From Pseudomonas sp. ATCC PTA-122608 (GTDB lineage Bacteria; Pseudomonadota; Gammaproteobacteria; Pseudomonadales; Pseudomonadaceae): a DNA stretch of 64,000 bases. A program made the translations under genes and the position numbers. Of this stretch, positions 51,621-60,103 are shown in pieces; position 1 is the first letter of the stretch, and the number at the start of each line of letters is the position of its first letter. The stretch is taken from NCBI RefSeq assembly GCF_001952855.1, contig NZ_LPNO01000035.1, positions 41,069-105,068 on the forward strand. The letters are read 5' to 3'. The notes beneath the pieces are model-generated. The model did no database searches. It was not told the origin of the DNA and saw only the letters and a program-made list of their open reading frames with translations.

Positions 51621-51690
51621 ACCGGTCTCATTTACCGCGAGCAGGGCAGTATAGAAAATCTGGCCTGGTTGCAGGCAAAGGTCTCGCAGA

Positions 51691-51724
51691 GAATTGCCAT
51701 GGTGGCAATTCAGTTTCAGTTAAG
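51691..51724. promoter_or_regulatory. Palindrome and BqsR-like direct repeat upstream of the PepSY operon
   Basis: GAATTGCCA and TGGCAATTC are perfect inverted copies around TGG (51691-51711). Overlapping its end is TTCAG-N6-TTAAG (51709-51724), which differs in one base from the BqsR site TTAAG-N6-TTAAG described in P. aeruginosa. Both lie 55-90 bases before the first PepSY gene. Confidence 0.55.
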
Positions 51725-51779
51725 TTGGATCCAGTACGGTGAGCCCCGTAGGCAAAATATCCTGAAACGGAGACTCACC

Positions 51780-52088
51780 ATGAAAACCCTCACAGCCTTG
51801 ATCGCCAGCAGTATCATTGCCCTCACCGCTGGCGTCGCCCAGGCTCGCGACCTGGGGCCGGACGAAGCACTGAAGTTGCGCGACGCTGGTACCATTGTGT
51901 CTTTCGAGAAGCTCAATGCTATCGCACTGGCCAAACATCCCGGTGCCACCGTGCATGAAACCGAGCTTGAAGAGGAATACGGCAAATACCTTTACCAGGT
52001 TGAACTGCGCGACGCCCAGGGCGTTGAGTGGGACCTGGAACTGGACGCTGTCACCGGCGCCGTCCTCAAGGATCATCAGGATACGTAA
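51780..52088 (+). CDS. PepSY domain protein, periplasmic (BqsP/BqsQ-like)
   Basis: The 102-residue protein has a signal peptide (MKTLTALIASSIIALTAGVAQA) and a single PepSY domain with the YLYQVELRDAQGVEWDLELDAVTGAVL pattern. It lies directly before a second PepSY gene and a two-component system, the order of the bqs operon of P. aeruginosa. A metal or small-cation sensing role is inferred. ACGGAGA lies upstream of ATG 51780. Its stop overlaps the next start (TAATG). Confidence 0.87.
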   Translation: MKTLTALIASSIIALTAGVAQARDLGPDEALKLRDAGTIVSFEKLNAIALAKHPGATVHETELEEEYGKYLYQVELRDAQGVEWDLELDAVTGAVLKDHQDT

Positions 52089-52411
52089 TGAAGGTAAATC
52101 TACGCACCAGCGTTCAAGTGGCGCTGGTGCTCCTGGCATTTTGCTCAGGCCTGGCCGCTCGGGACCTGGGCCAGGATGAAGCACTGCGCCTGCGCCAGAA
52201 GGGCGTGATCGCGCCGCTTGAGCATCTGCTGGGCCCGGCTTTCGAGCGCTACCCGGGCGCCAAGCTGCTGGATGCAGAGCTTGAAGAGCACAAGGATCGT
52301 CCTGTGCGCTTTATCTATGAAATCGAACTGTTAACGGTCGAAGGCGTGGTGCGCGAGATCGAACTCGACGCCAACACCGGTCAACTGCTCAAAGACAAGG
52401 AAGACGACTGA
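52088..52411 (+). CDS. PepSY domain protein, periplasmic (BqsP/BqsQ-like)
   Basis: The 107-residue protein has a signal peptide (MKVNLRTSVQVALVLLAFCSGLAA) and a PepSY domain (FIYEIELLTVEGVVREIELDANTGQLL). It shares the LGxDEALRLR opening of the mature part with its neighbour (RDLGPDEALKLR versus RDLGQDEALRLR), so the pair arose by duplication. It overlaps the response regulator gene by 1 base. Confidence 0.87.
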   Translation: MKVNLRTSVQVALVLLAFCSGLAARDLGQDEALRLRQKGVIAPLEHLLGPAFERYPGAKLLDAELEEHKDRPVRFIYEIELLTVEGVVREIELDANTGQLLKDKEDD

Positions 52412-53079
52412 TGCGCCTGCTTCTGGTGGAAGACCACGTACCCCTGGCCGATGAGCTGATGGCCGGGCTCAATCGCCAGGGCTATGCCGTGGACTGGCTG
52501 GCGGACGGGCGCGACGCGGTGTATCAGGGGCGCAGCGAACCCTACGACCTGATCATTCTTGACCTCGGCCTGCCGGGTTTGCCCGGGCTTGAAGTGTTGA
52601 CGCAGTGGCGTGCCGCCGGCCTGGCCACGCCGGTGCTGATCCTCACCGCTCGCGACTCCTGGGCCGAGCGCATCGAAGGCCTCAAGGCGGGCGCCGACGA
52701 CTATCTGAGCAAACCCTTTCACCCCGAAGAGCTGCACCTGCGTGTTCAGGCCTTGCTGCGCCGTTCCCATGGCCAGGCCAATCAGCCCACCTTGCAAGCT
52801 GCCGGCTTGCACCTGGATGAGGGCCGCCAGTGCGTGATGCGCGATGGCGAGGAGATCCAACTGACAGCCGCCGAGTTTCGGCTGTTGCGTTATTTCATGC
52901 TGCACCCCGAGCAAATCCTTTCGAAAAGCCATTTGGCCGAACACTTATATGATGGCGAGACTGAGCGTGATTCCAACGTGCTGGAGGTCCATGTCAATCA
53001 CCTGCGCCGCAAGTTGGGCCGCAGCGTGATCGAGACCCGGCGCGGCCAGGGTTACCGTTTCGGCGCCAGCCCTGCGTGA
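52411..53079 (+). CDS. Response regulator, OmpR family (BqsR/CarR-like)
   Basis: The 222-residue protein has a receiver domain (EDH near 8-10, phospho-acceptor Asp in LIILDLGLPG, Lys in YLSKPF) and a winged-helix domain ending RRGQGYRFGA. Gene order PepSY-PepSY-RR-HK matches P. aeruginosa bqsPQRS (also carRS), which responds to Fe(II) and calcium. It overlaps its kinase gene by 4 bases. Confidence 0.9.
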   Translation: MRLLLVEDHVPLADELMAGLNRQGYAVDWLADGRDAVYQGRSEPYDLIILDLGLPGLPGLEVLTQWRAAGLATPVLILTARDSWAERIEGLKAGADDYLSKPFHPEELHLRVQALLRRSHGQANQPTLQAAGLHLDEGRQCVMRDGEEIQLTAAEFRLLRYFMLHPEQILSKSHLAEHLYDGETERDSNVLEVHVNHLRRKLGRSVIETRRGQGYRFGASPA

Positions 53080-54392
53080 AGTCGATCCAGCGGCGCCTGA
53101 GCCTTGGGCTGATCAGCGTAATGGTGATTGTCGGCCTGGTGCTGGCCCAGACCAGCCTGTGGCTGTTCGAAATGGGCCTGCAACGCTACCTGGAATCGGG
53201 GTTGCGCAACGACAGCGAAAACCTGCTGGTGGCGTTGGTGCGCGGGCCTATGGGCGTGCAACTGGATGAACAGCGGCTGTCTCCTGCTTATCAACGGCCG
53301 TTTTCCGGACACTATTTCCGTATCGATTTTGCCGACACCCATTGGCGTTCCCGCTCGTTATGGGACCAGGAACTGCCACAACTGCCCCAAGCCGGGCTCA
53401 AGGGCAACCTGCAATTGGGGCCGGAAGGCCAGCAGTTGCTGGTACTGCGTTCGGACTACAAGCGTTTTGGCCAATCGATTTCCATCAGCGTGGCCCAGGA
53501 CTACACCCCGGTCAGGGAAAGCTTTCGCCTGATGCGCCAGATCGGCCTGGTGCTGGGACTGGCGGCGCTGTTGCTGATCCTGCTTCTGCAACGGGTCACC
53601 GTGCGCCGCGCCTTGCGCCCGCTGGAGACCGCGCGCAACCAGATCGCGCAACTGCAGCAAGGTCAGCGCTCGCAACTGGACACCCAGGTGCCGGTAGAAC
53701 TGGAACCGCTGGTGGCGCAGATCAACCACTTGCTGGCCCACACCGAAGACAGCCTCAAACGTTCGCGCAATGCCCTGGGCAATCTTGGCCATGCGTTGAA
53801 AACCCCATTGGCGGTGTTGCTGAGCGTGGCATCCAGTGAGCAGCTCAAGGACCATCCGCAACTGAGCAAGCTGCTGCGCGAACAGCTGGAGCAGGTGCAA
53901 CAACGGCTTAATCGCGAACTCAATCGTGCGCGCCTGGCCGGCGAGACGCTGCCCGGGGCCCTGTTTGACTGCGATGGCGAATTGCCAGGGTTGCTGGCGA
54001 CCCTGAACATGATCCATGGCGAACACCTGGATTTGAGTTACCGCGTACCGCCTGGTTTGCAGTTGCCGTGGGACCGCGAAGACCTGCTGGAGTTGTTGGG
54101 CAACCTGCTGGACAACGCCTGTAAATGGGCGGACGAGGAGATTGTGTTGAGCATCAGCGAAACCCCGGAAGGCTTTCGGCTGGTGGTGGAAGATGACGGG
54201 CCGGGGATTCCCGAGAGCCAGCGCGACCAGGTGTTCAGCCGAGGCACGCGGCTGGATGAGCAGACTGACGGCCACGGCCTTGGACTGGGGATCGTGCGGG
54301 ATATTGTTGAGGTGTGGGGCGGGGTGCTTTTGTTGCAGGAGAGCGAGCTGGGCGGGTTAAAGGTAGTTGTCGACCTGCCACGCCGCCATTGA
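53076..54392 (+). CDS. Sensor histidine kinase (BqsS/CarS-like)
   Basis: The 438-residue kinase has a first membrane helix near residues 7-30, a periplasmic domain of about 120 residues, a second helix (LVLGLAALLLILLLQ), HAMP, the dimerisation motif NLGHALKTPLAVL and an ATP domain with NLLDNACKWA and GLGLGIV. The start is GTG 53076, overlapping the regulator stop. A REP sequence follows the gene. Confidence 0.9.
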   Translation: MKSIQRRLSLGLISVMVIVGLVLAQTSLWLFEMGLQRYLESGLRNDSENLLVALVRGPMGVQLDEQRLSPAYQRPFSGHYFRIDFADTHWRSRSLWDQELPQLPQAGLKGNLQLGPEGQQLLVLRSDYKRFGQSISISVAQDYTPVRESFRLMRQIGLVLGLAALLLILLLQRVTVRRALRPLETARNQIAQLQQGQRSQLDTQVPVELEPLVAQINHLLAHTEDSLKRSRNALGNLGHALKTPLAVLLSVASSEQLKDHPQLSKLLREQLEQVQQRLNRELNRARLAGETLPGALFDCDGELPGLLATLNMIHGEHLDLSYRVPPGLQLPWDREDLLELLGNLLDNACKWADEEIVLSISETPEGFRLVVEDDGPGIPESQRDQVFSRGTRLDEQTDGHGLGLGIVRDIVEVWGGVLLLQESELGGLKVVVDLPRRH

Positions 54393-54400
54393 AAACAAAC

Positions 54401-54441
54401 GTAGCAGCTGTCGAGCCTTGGCGAGGCTCGACAGCTGCTAC
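54401..54441. repeat. REP-type palindrome after the kinase gene
   Basis: GTAGCAGCTGTCGAGCC and GGCTCGACAGCTGCTAC are perfect 17-base inverted copies around TTGGCGA. It lies between convergent genes and could also act as a transcription end. It is a different REP family from the other two in this window. Confidence 0.85.
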
Positions 54442-54479
54442 GGATACTCGGGCTTGTCACCAGAGTATCCCGCAGCTCA

Positions 54480-56627
54480 TCAAACCTTGAACTGATCCAT
54501 CAGGCCCTGCTGCTGATTCGCCAAGCTGTTCAACGCCTGACTGACCCGCGCCGATTCATTCGCCTGCTCGGACAACGACTCTGTCACATCGCGAATCGTC
54601 GCCACGTTGTTGTTGATCTCCTCGGCCACCGCGCTTTGCTCTTCGGCGGCGCTGGCGATTTGCAGGTTCATGTCGCTGATCACCGTCACCGCATCGCCGA
54701 TCTGGCGCAAGGCGGTCACGGCCTGGCCCACTTGTTCGACGCTGCCCTGGGCCTGACGATGGCTGTTGCTCATGGAGCCGACCACTTCCTGGGTACCGCT
54801 TTGCAGTTGCTCGATCACCAGGCGGGTTTCTTCAACCGACTCCTGGGTACGCCGCGCCAGATTGCGCACTTCGTCGGCGACCACCGCAAAACCACGACCG
54901 GCTTCACCCGCACGGGCAGCTTCGATGGCGGCGTTCAGCGCCAGCAGGTTGGTCTGCTCGGCAATCGCACGAATCACTTCCAGTACCGAACCGATCTTCT
55001 CGCTGTTGGCGGCCAGGCCTTCAACCTGGGTCATCGCGGTGCTCATGTCTGCGGCCAAATGGCCGATGCTGGTGGTGGTGCGGTCGATCACGGTCAAACC
55101 TTCACGCGTGGCCTGATCGGCATCGCGGGCGGCCTGGGCGGCTTGTGCTGCACTGCGGGCAACGTCCTGGGCGGTAGCGCTCATCTCGTGGGAGGCGGTG
55201 GCCACCTGGTCGACCTGGCGGTATTGCTGCTCCATGCCGGCGCTGGTCTCAGTGGCAATCGCCGCCGACTGGTCAGCGGTGCCTCGGGCGTCCTGCACCG
55301 AGCGTTTGACCTGGGCAATGATCGGCTGCAGCTTGTCGAGGAAACGGTTGAACCAGCCGGCCAGCTCGCCGAGTTCGTCATGCTTGTCGTAGGCCAGGCG
55401 CCGGGTCAGGTCGCCTTCGCCACTGGCGATGTCTTCCAGCATGCGCGCCACGCCGAGGATCGGGCGGGTTACGCTGCGGGCCATCAGCCACACCAGCAAC
55501 AGGCCGATTATTGCTGCCAGCAGGCCCAGGCTCAGTTCCAGCAGGGTGCCTTTGGCGTTGTCGGCATCCAGTTTGGACTTCAGGGCTTCAGCCGGAGCCA
55601 CCAGGACTTTTTCCGGTACATCCAGCAAAACGCCCCACGGCTTGCCATCGGGGATCGGCTGGAACGGCGCGAGCACCTTGAGTTGATGGTCGGTGCGCAC
55701 GCTGCGGGTCTGGGTGCTGGTGGAAAGCGAACTGATCAACTGCGCGCCGTTGGCCGTGTCGACGGCGTCCAGGCGCTGGGCGAGTTTGCCGGCGTCCGGG
55801 CTGTAGCCGGCCAGCAGGCCCACCGGGCTGATGATGCTGACGCTGGTCTGGCCGTCATAGAGTTTCTGGCTGGCGCCCTGGCTGACGGCTTGCAGGCTGT
55901 TGAGGTTGATGTCCACCGACAGCGAGGCGATCACTTTGCCGTTGACCATCAGCGGGAAGACGATGCTGGTCATCAGCACCTTTTGCCCGTCGATCACATA
56001 GAAGTAGGGTTCGATCACGCACGGCTTGAGGGTGGTGCGCGGGCAGGTGAACCAGGCGTTGGCTTTTTCGCCGCTGGGTCCGACGCTGGTGTCGGACATG
56101 TCGCTTTCGGGCAGCGACATTGACGTCAGCTTGCCCGCAGTCGGCTGCGACCAGTACAGCGCAAAACGGCCTTTGTCGTTGCTGCCCAGCTCTTGCTGGT
56201 TGGCGAACAACTCGTCCTTGCCATCCAGTGCGTTGGCCTCGAACACCAAGGACAAGCCCAGCAGTTCCGGATTGGCTTGCAGCGCAGCCTTTACCTGGCG
56301 CGTCAGGTCTTCGCGCAGGTCGAAGGCATCCAGAAAGCGTTTCTCGGCCTGTTCGCGCAGGAACAGCACCTGGCGGGAAAAACCGTGGCCGTATTGATAA
56401 GCGTCCATGAACTGCTGGCGAATGCCCAATGCCTGGACTTCACCCTGGGCTTCAATGCGTGCCTGGGCGGCTTCGTCGAGCATTTCCATGCTGGAAGCCT
56501 TCACCAGGTCGGAGCTCTGCGCCATGCGGTACAGCGAGAGACCTACCAGCAAGGTCACGATGCCCAGCAGGCAAAGTCCGGCCAGCAGGGTGATTTTCCA
56601 TTGAATGGACAGCTGTCTGAGCGACAT
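54480..56627 (-). CDS. Methyl-accepting chemotaxis protein with dCache sensor
   Basis: The 715-residue receptor has a membrane helix near residues 15-33, a large periplasmic double-Cache domain (about 35-370, with FYVIDGQKVLMTSIVFPLM), a second helix (LLAAIIGLLLVWLMA), HAMP and a signalling domain with the hairpin tip EQTNLLALNAAIEAARAGE. dCache receptors often bind amino acids; the ligand here is unknown. ATG 56627 is preceded by AAGGAAGG. It is read towards the BqsS gene. Confidence 0.93.
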   Translation of the reverse strand: MSLRQLSIQWKITLLAGLCLLGIVTLLVGLSLYRMAQSSDLVKASSMEMLDEAAQARIEAQGEVQALGIRQQFMDAYQYGHGFSRQVLFLREQAEKRFLDAFDLREDLTRQVKAALQANPELLGLSLVFEANALDGKDELFANQQELGSNDKGRFALYWSQPTAGKLTSMSLPESDMSDTSVGPSGEKANAWFTCPRTTLKPCVIEPYFYVIDGQKVLMTSIVFPLMVNGKVIASLSVDINLNSLQAVSQGASQKLYDGQTSVSIISPVGLLAGYSPDAGKLAQRLDAVDTANGAQLISSLSTSTQTRSVRTDHQLKVLAPFQPIPDGKPWGVLLDVPEKVLVAPAEALKSKLDADNAKGTLLELSLGLLAAIIGLLLVWLMARSVTRPILGVARMLEDIASGEGDLTRRLAYDKHDELGELAGWFNRFLDKLQPIIAQVKRSVQDARGTADQSAAIATETSAGMEQQYRQVDQVATASHEMSATAQDVARSAAQAAQAARDADQATREGLTVIDRTTTSIGHLAADMSTAMTQVEGLAANSEKIGSVLEVIRAIAEQTNLLALNAAIEAARAGEAGRGFAVVADEVRNLARRTQESVEETRLVIEQLQSGTQEVVGSMSNSHRQAQGSVEQVGQAVTALRQIGDAVTVISDMNLQIASAAEEQSAVAEEINNNVATIRDVTESLSEQANESARVSQALNSLANQQQGLMDQFKV

Positions 56628-56724
56628 GGAGCCTTCCTTAACCTTTCGATACGACAGAGACGATCTGCCTGTATCGGCCGCCCAGGATTTTTCTTTATTC
56701 AAACGATCAATTTAAACTTGTTTG

Positions 56725-56821
56725 TGTGGCGAGGGGGCTTGTCCCCCGTTGGGCTGCGTAGCGGCCCCAAAAAAAGCGGGAGCGCTGCGCACTCCAACGG
56801 GGGACAAGCCCCCTCGCCACA
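56725..56821. repeat. REPIN between the chemoreceptor and transporter genes
   Basis: TGTGGCGAGGGGGCTTGTCC and the inverted GGACAAGCCCCCTCGCCACA enclose about 55 bases. A further half copy (GGACAAGCCCCTCGCCAC) follows at 56822-56839. With it, the 391-base gap 56628-57018 holds the divergent promoters; beyond the REPIN I see no gene. Confidence 0.9.
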
Positions 56822-57018
56822 GGACAAGCCCCTCGCCACAGGCAAATCCCCTAACCACTGACAGACCTTCTCCCCACAGTTTTGACAAGCCAGGCCGGGT
56901 GCTGCAAAGTGCGCGCCCTCTAATAAAACTCCTTTAAAACCTGGTTTGCGGCAGCCGTTCCCGACAGCAGCCCGGGCAGGTGTGTGCTTTTTTTAGTTTT
57001 TTCTGTCTTGAGGTAACG

Positions 57019-58341
57019 ATGATTAATGCAGTAATCGCCGCGGTCGGCACGATGCTGGTGCTCAGCCTGTCCCGCGTGCATGTGGTGATCGCGATCATTG
57101 TCGGCGCCCTGGTGGGTGGACTGACCGGCGGCCTGGGCATCGATGCAACGCTCAAGGCGTTCAACAGCGGGCTCGGTGGCGGTGCGACGGTGGCGTTGTC
57201 CTACGCGTTGCTCGGCGCGTTCGCCGTGGCGATTGCCAAATCCGGCCTGGCCCATGCGTTGGCCGACAAAGCCCTGCTGCTGGTGGATCGCCAGGAAGCC
57301 ACGGGCGGCAGTCACGTCAAATGGCTGTTGATCGGCCTGCTCTGGGTGGTGGCCATCGCCTCGCAGAACATCCTGCCGATCCACATCGCGTTTATCCCGC
57401 TGCTGGTACCGCCGCTTTTATACGTGCTGACCAAGCTGCAACTGGATCGCCGCCTCATCGCCTGTGTCATGACCTTCGGCCTGATCACGCCCTACATGTT
57501 CCTGCCGGTGGGCTTCGGCAATATCTTCCTGAATCAGATCCTGCTGGCCAACGTGGCCAAGAGCGGCGTCGACATCAGCCACGTCAACGTCACCCACGCC
57601 ATGGGCCTCCCGGCGCTGGGCATGGTGGTCGGCCTGCTGGTGGCGGTGTTTATCAGCTACCGCAAGAAGCGCGTGTACGACCTGGAGAAAATCGAGCGGG
57701 TCGAGCAGGTGGCGGTGCAATACAACCCGCTGACCCTGCTGGTGGCCGGCCTGGCGATTGCGGCGGCGTTCATTATCCAGCTCTGGCTGGACTCGATGAT
57801 CATCGGCGCCCTCGCCGGGTTCCTGATCTTTTCGGTGTCGGGCATCGTACGCTGGCGCGACACCGATGACCTGTTCACCGAAGGCATGAAGATGATGGCG
57901 ATGATCGGCTTCATCATGATCGCCTCGTCAGGCTTTGCCGAAGTGCTCAAGGCCACCGGCGAAGTGCAGACACTCGTGCAAGCCTCGGCGGCGTTTATCG
58001 GCCATAGCCGCGGTGTGGGCGCGTTGCTGATGCTGCTGGTGGGGTTGTTGGTGACCATGGGTATCGGCTCGTCGTTTTCCACGGTGCCGATCCTCGCGGC
58101 GATCTTTGTGCCGTTGTGCGTGCAGTTGGGCTTCAGTCCGCTGGCCATCGTGTGCATCGTCGGCACGGCCGGGGCATTGGGTGATGCGGGCTCACCGGCG
58201 TCGGACTCCACCCTGGGCCCGACTTCGGGTTTGAACATCGACGGCCAGCATCACCATATCTGGGACACCGTGGTGCCGACGTTCCTGCACTACAACATTC
58301 CGCTGCTGGCGTTTGGCTGGTTTGCCGCGATGACGCTCTGA
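57019..58341 (+). CDS. Na+/H+ antiporter family transporter
   Basis: The 440-residue polytopic protein has about ten to twelve helices, beginning MINAVIAAVGTMLVLSLSRVHVVIAII, typical of the YuiF-like group. Members are annotated as Na+/H+ antiporters, but some carry amino acids. GAGGT lies 8 bases upstream of ATG 57019. It sits between two chemoreceptor genes, so it may import a compound that one of them senses; this is inference. Confidence 0.85.
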   Translation: MINAVIAAVGTMLVLSLSRVHVVIAIIVGALVGGLTGGLGIDATLKAFNSGLGGGATVALSYALLGAFAVAIAKSGLAHALADKALLLVDRQEATGGSHVKWLLIGLLWVVAIASQNILPIHIAFIPLLVPPLLYVLTKLQLDRRLIACVMTFGLITPYMFLPVGFGNIFLNQILLANVAKSGVDISHVNVTHAMGLPALGMVVGLLVAVFISYRKKRVYDLEKIERVEQVAVQYNPLTLLVAGLAIAAAFIIQLWLDSMIIGALAGFLIFSVSGIVRWRDTDDLFTEGMKMMAMIGFIMIASSGFAEVLKATGEVQTLVQASAAFIGHSRGVGALLMLLVGLLVTMGIGSSFSTVPILAAIFVPLCVQLGFSPLAIVCIVGTAGALGDAGSPASDSTLGPTSGLNIDGQHHHIWDTVVPTFLHYNIPLLAFGWFAAMTL

Positions 58342-58380
58342 CGGGATTGTCCTACAGATTTATTGTTACTAGCCGTTAAC

Positions 58381-58402
58381 CTCTTAAGTTGTCCCTTAAG
58401 AG
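58381..58402. promoter_or_regulatory. Palindrome before the second chemoreceptor gene
   Basis: CTCTTAAG and CTTAAGAG are perfect inverted copies around TTGTCC. It ends 9 bases before ATG 58412 and overlaps the ribosome-binding region (AGAGAAGAG), so it could be a repressor site or an RNA hairpin that hides the start. Confidence 0.5.
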
Positions 58403-58411
58403 AGAAGAGCC

Positions 58412-60091
58412 ATGCGTCTGAGTCTAAAGGCCAAAGTACTGTCCCTTGCTGTCCTGCCCGTGTTGTTGTTTGCCGTGATCATCAGCCTGACCACGGTCTG
58501 GATCCTCCGGGAGCAGGCTCGTAACGAGGTTGAAGAAACCCGTCAGAACCTGCTCAACGACGCCAAGACCACCTTGCGCGGTTACGTCGAGGTGGCCATG
58601 ACCACCATCAAGCCGCTGTACGACGCTGCCGCCCAGGGCGACACGGCGGCGCGGGCGCAGGTGGTCAAGCTGCTGTCCAACACCAGCTACGGCAAGGACG
58701 GTTATTTCTTCGGCTACGACTCCGAGACCATTCGCCTGTTCAAGGGCAACAGCCCGGACGGCGTCGGTAAAAGCTTCAAGGACAACCGCGATCCGAATGG
58801 CGTCTACGTCAACCGCGACCTGGTGAAGGTCGGCAAGGACGGCACCCACTACCTGCAATACAGCTCGACACAGCCCGGCCAGACCGAGTTGGTGCCCAAG
58901 CTCGGCTACACCGAATACCTGCCCAAATGGGACATGGTGATCGGTACGTCGGTGAACCTGGACGGTATCGACGCCCAGGTCGCCGAGGTTCAGGCCAAAG
59001 TCGAGAAGCGCATGGAAGGCGTGGTGCTGAGCATCATCGGGATTGCCGTGGTGGTGCTGCTGGTGATCGCCGCCGTGGGCATGCTGGTGGCCAATACCAT
59101 CCTGCGGCCGTTGCACCTGATGAAGATCAACCTCGACGACATCGCGGCCGGTGAGGGTGACCTGACCCGCCGCCTGGCTATCACCAGTCAGGACGAGCTG
59201 GGGGAACTGGCCGGTTCCTTCAACCGCTTTGTCGACAAGATCCACGGCCTGGTGCGGCAGATTACCGAAATGACCTCCCAGCTTACCGGCCTGGTGAGTC
59301 AGGTCGCCGAGCAAGCCAATCGCTCGGAGAAAGCCATGGAGCGCCAGCGTCACGAGACGGACCAGGTGGCTACCGCGATCAACGAAATGTCTTCTGCTGC
59401 CCACGAAGTGGCGCGCAGTGCTCAAGGTGCAGCGGTGGCGGCACAGCAAACTGACGCCGAAGGCCAAGCCGCGAAAAAAGTCGTGGACGGCAGCATTGCG
59501 CAGATTCATGCGCTGGTGAACGACATCCGCACCAGCGGCGTGTCCCTGGACAGCTTGCAGCAGGACGTTTCCTCGATTGTCAGCGTGCTGGGCGTGATCC
59601 GCTCGATTGCCGAGCAGACCAACTTGCTCGCCCTCAACGCCGCCATTGAAGCCGCGCGGGCAGGGGAGGCCGGTCGTGGTTTTGCCGTGGTCGCCGACGA
59701 AGTACGGGCTCTGGCGAGCCGCACCCAGCAAAGCACCCAGGAAATCCAGGGCATGATCGACCGTCTGCAAAAAGGCACCGAAGCCGCCGTGGAATCCATG
59801 CGCCGCTCCAGCGACGCCGGCGACGGCACGTCTGCCAAGGCCAACGAAGCCGGTGCGTCCCTGGACACCATGGCGCAGTTGATCGGCACCATCAACTCGA
59901 TGAACGCGCAAATCGCCAGTGCGGCGGAAGAACAAACCGCCGTGGCCGAAGAAATCAATCGCAGCGTGCATCAGATCGCGGTGGCGGTGGACAGCGTGGC
60001 GGATGAAACCCAACAGGGTGCCCAGACCTCCCGCAGCCTGGCGGACCTGGGGCAGCGGTTGGGTCAGTTGGTGGGGCAGTTCAGGATCTGA
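58412..60091 (+). CDS. Methyl-accepting chemotaxis protein with sCache sensor
   Basis: The 559-residue receptor has a first helix (VLSLAVLPVLLFAVIISL), a periplasmic single-Cache domain (about 35-190, with GYFFGYDSETIRLFKGNSPD and WDMVIGTSVNLD), a second helix (VVLLVIAAVGMLVANTIL), HAMP (ILRPLHLMK...) and a signalling domain with EQTNLLALNAAIEAARAGE. sCache_2 receptors bind small acids such as acetate or propionate; the ligand here is unknown. It ends 12 bases before the convergent toxin gene. Confidence 0.93.
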   Translation: MRLSLKAKVLSLAVLPVLLFAVIISLTTVWILREQARNEVEETRQNLLNDAKTTLRGYVEVAMTTIKPLYDAAAQGDTAARAQVVKLLSNTSYGKDGYFFGYDSETIRLFKGNSPDGVGKSFKDNRDPNGVYVNRDLVKVGKDGTHYLQYSSTQPGQTELVPKLGYTEYLPKWDMVIGTSVNLDGIDAQVAEVQAKVEKRMEGVVLSIIGIAVVVLLVIAAVGMLVANTILRPLHLMKINLDDIAAGEGDLTRRLAITSQDELGELAGSFNRFVDKIHGLVRQITEMTSQLTGLVSQVAEQANRSEKAMERQRHETDQVATAINEMSSAAHEVARSAQGAAVAAQQTDAEGQAAKKVVDGSIAQIHALVNDIRTSGVSLDSLQQDVSSIVSVLGVIRSIAEQTNLLALNAAIEAARAGEAGRGFAVVADEVRALASRTQQSTQEIQGMIDRLQKGTEAAVESMRRSSDAGDGTSAKANEAGASLDTMAQLIGTINSMNAQIASAAEEQTAVAEEINRSVHQIAVAVDSVADETQQGAQTSRSLADLGQRLGQLVGQFRI

Positions 60092-60103
60092 CCGGGTGGG
60101 TCA

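Noticed and set aside
58384..58400. BqsR-type direct repeat before the second chemoreceptor gene
   Set aside because: The two TTAAG elements are 7 bases apart, not 6, and are better explained as part of a palindrome.
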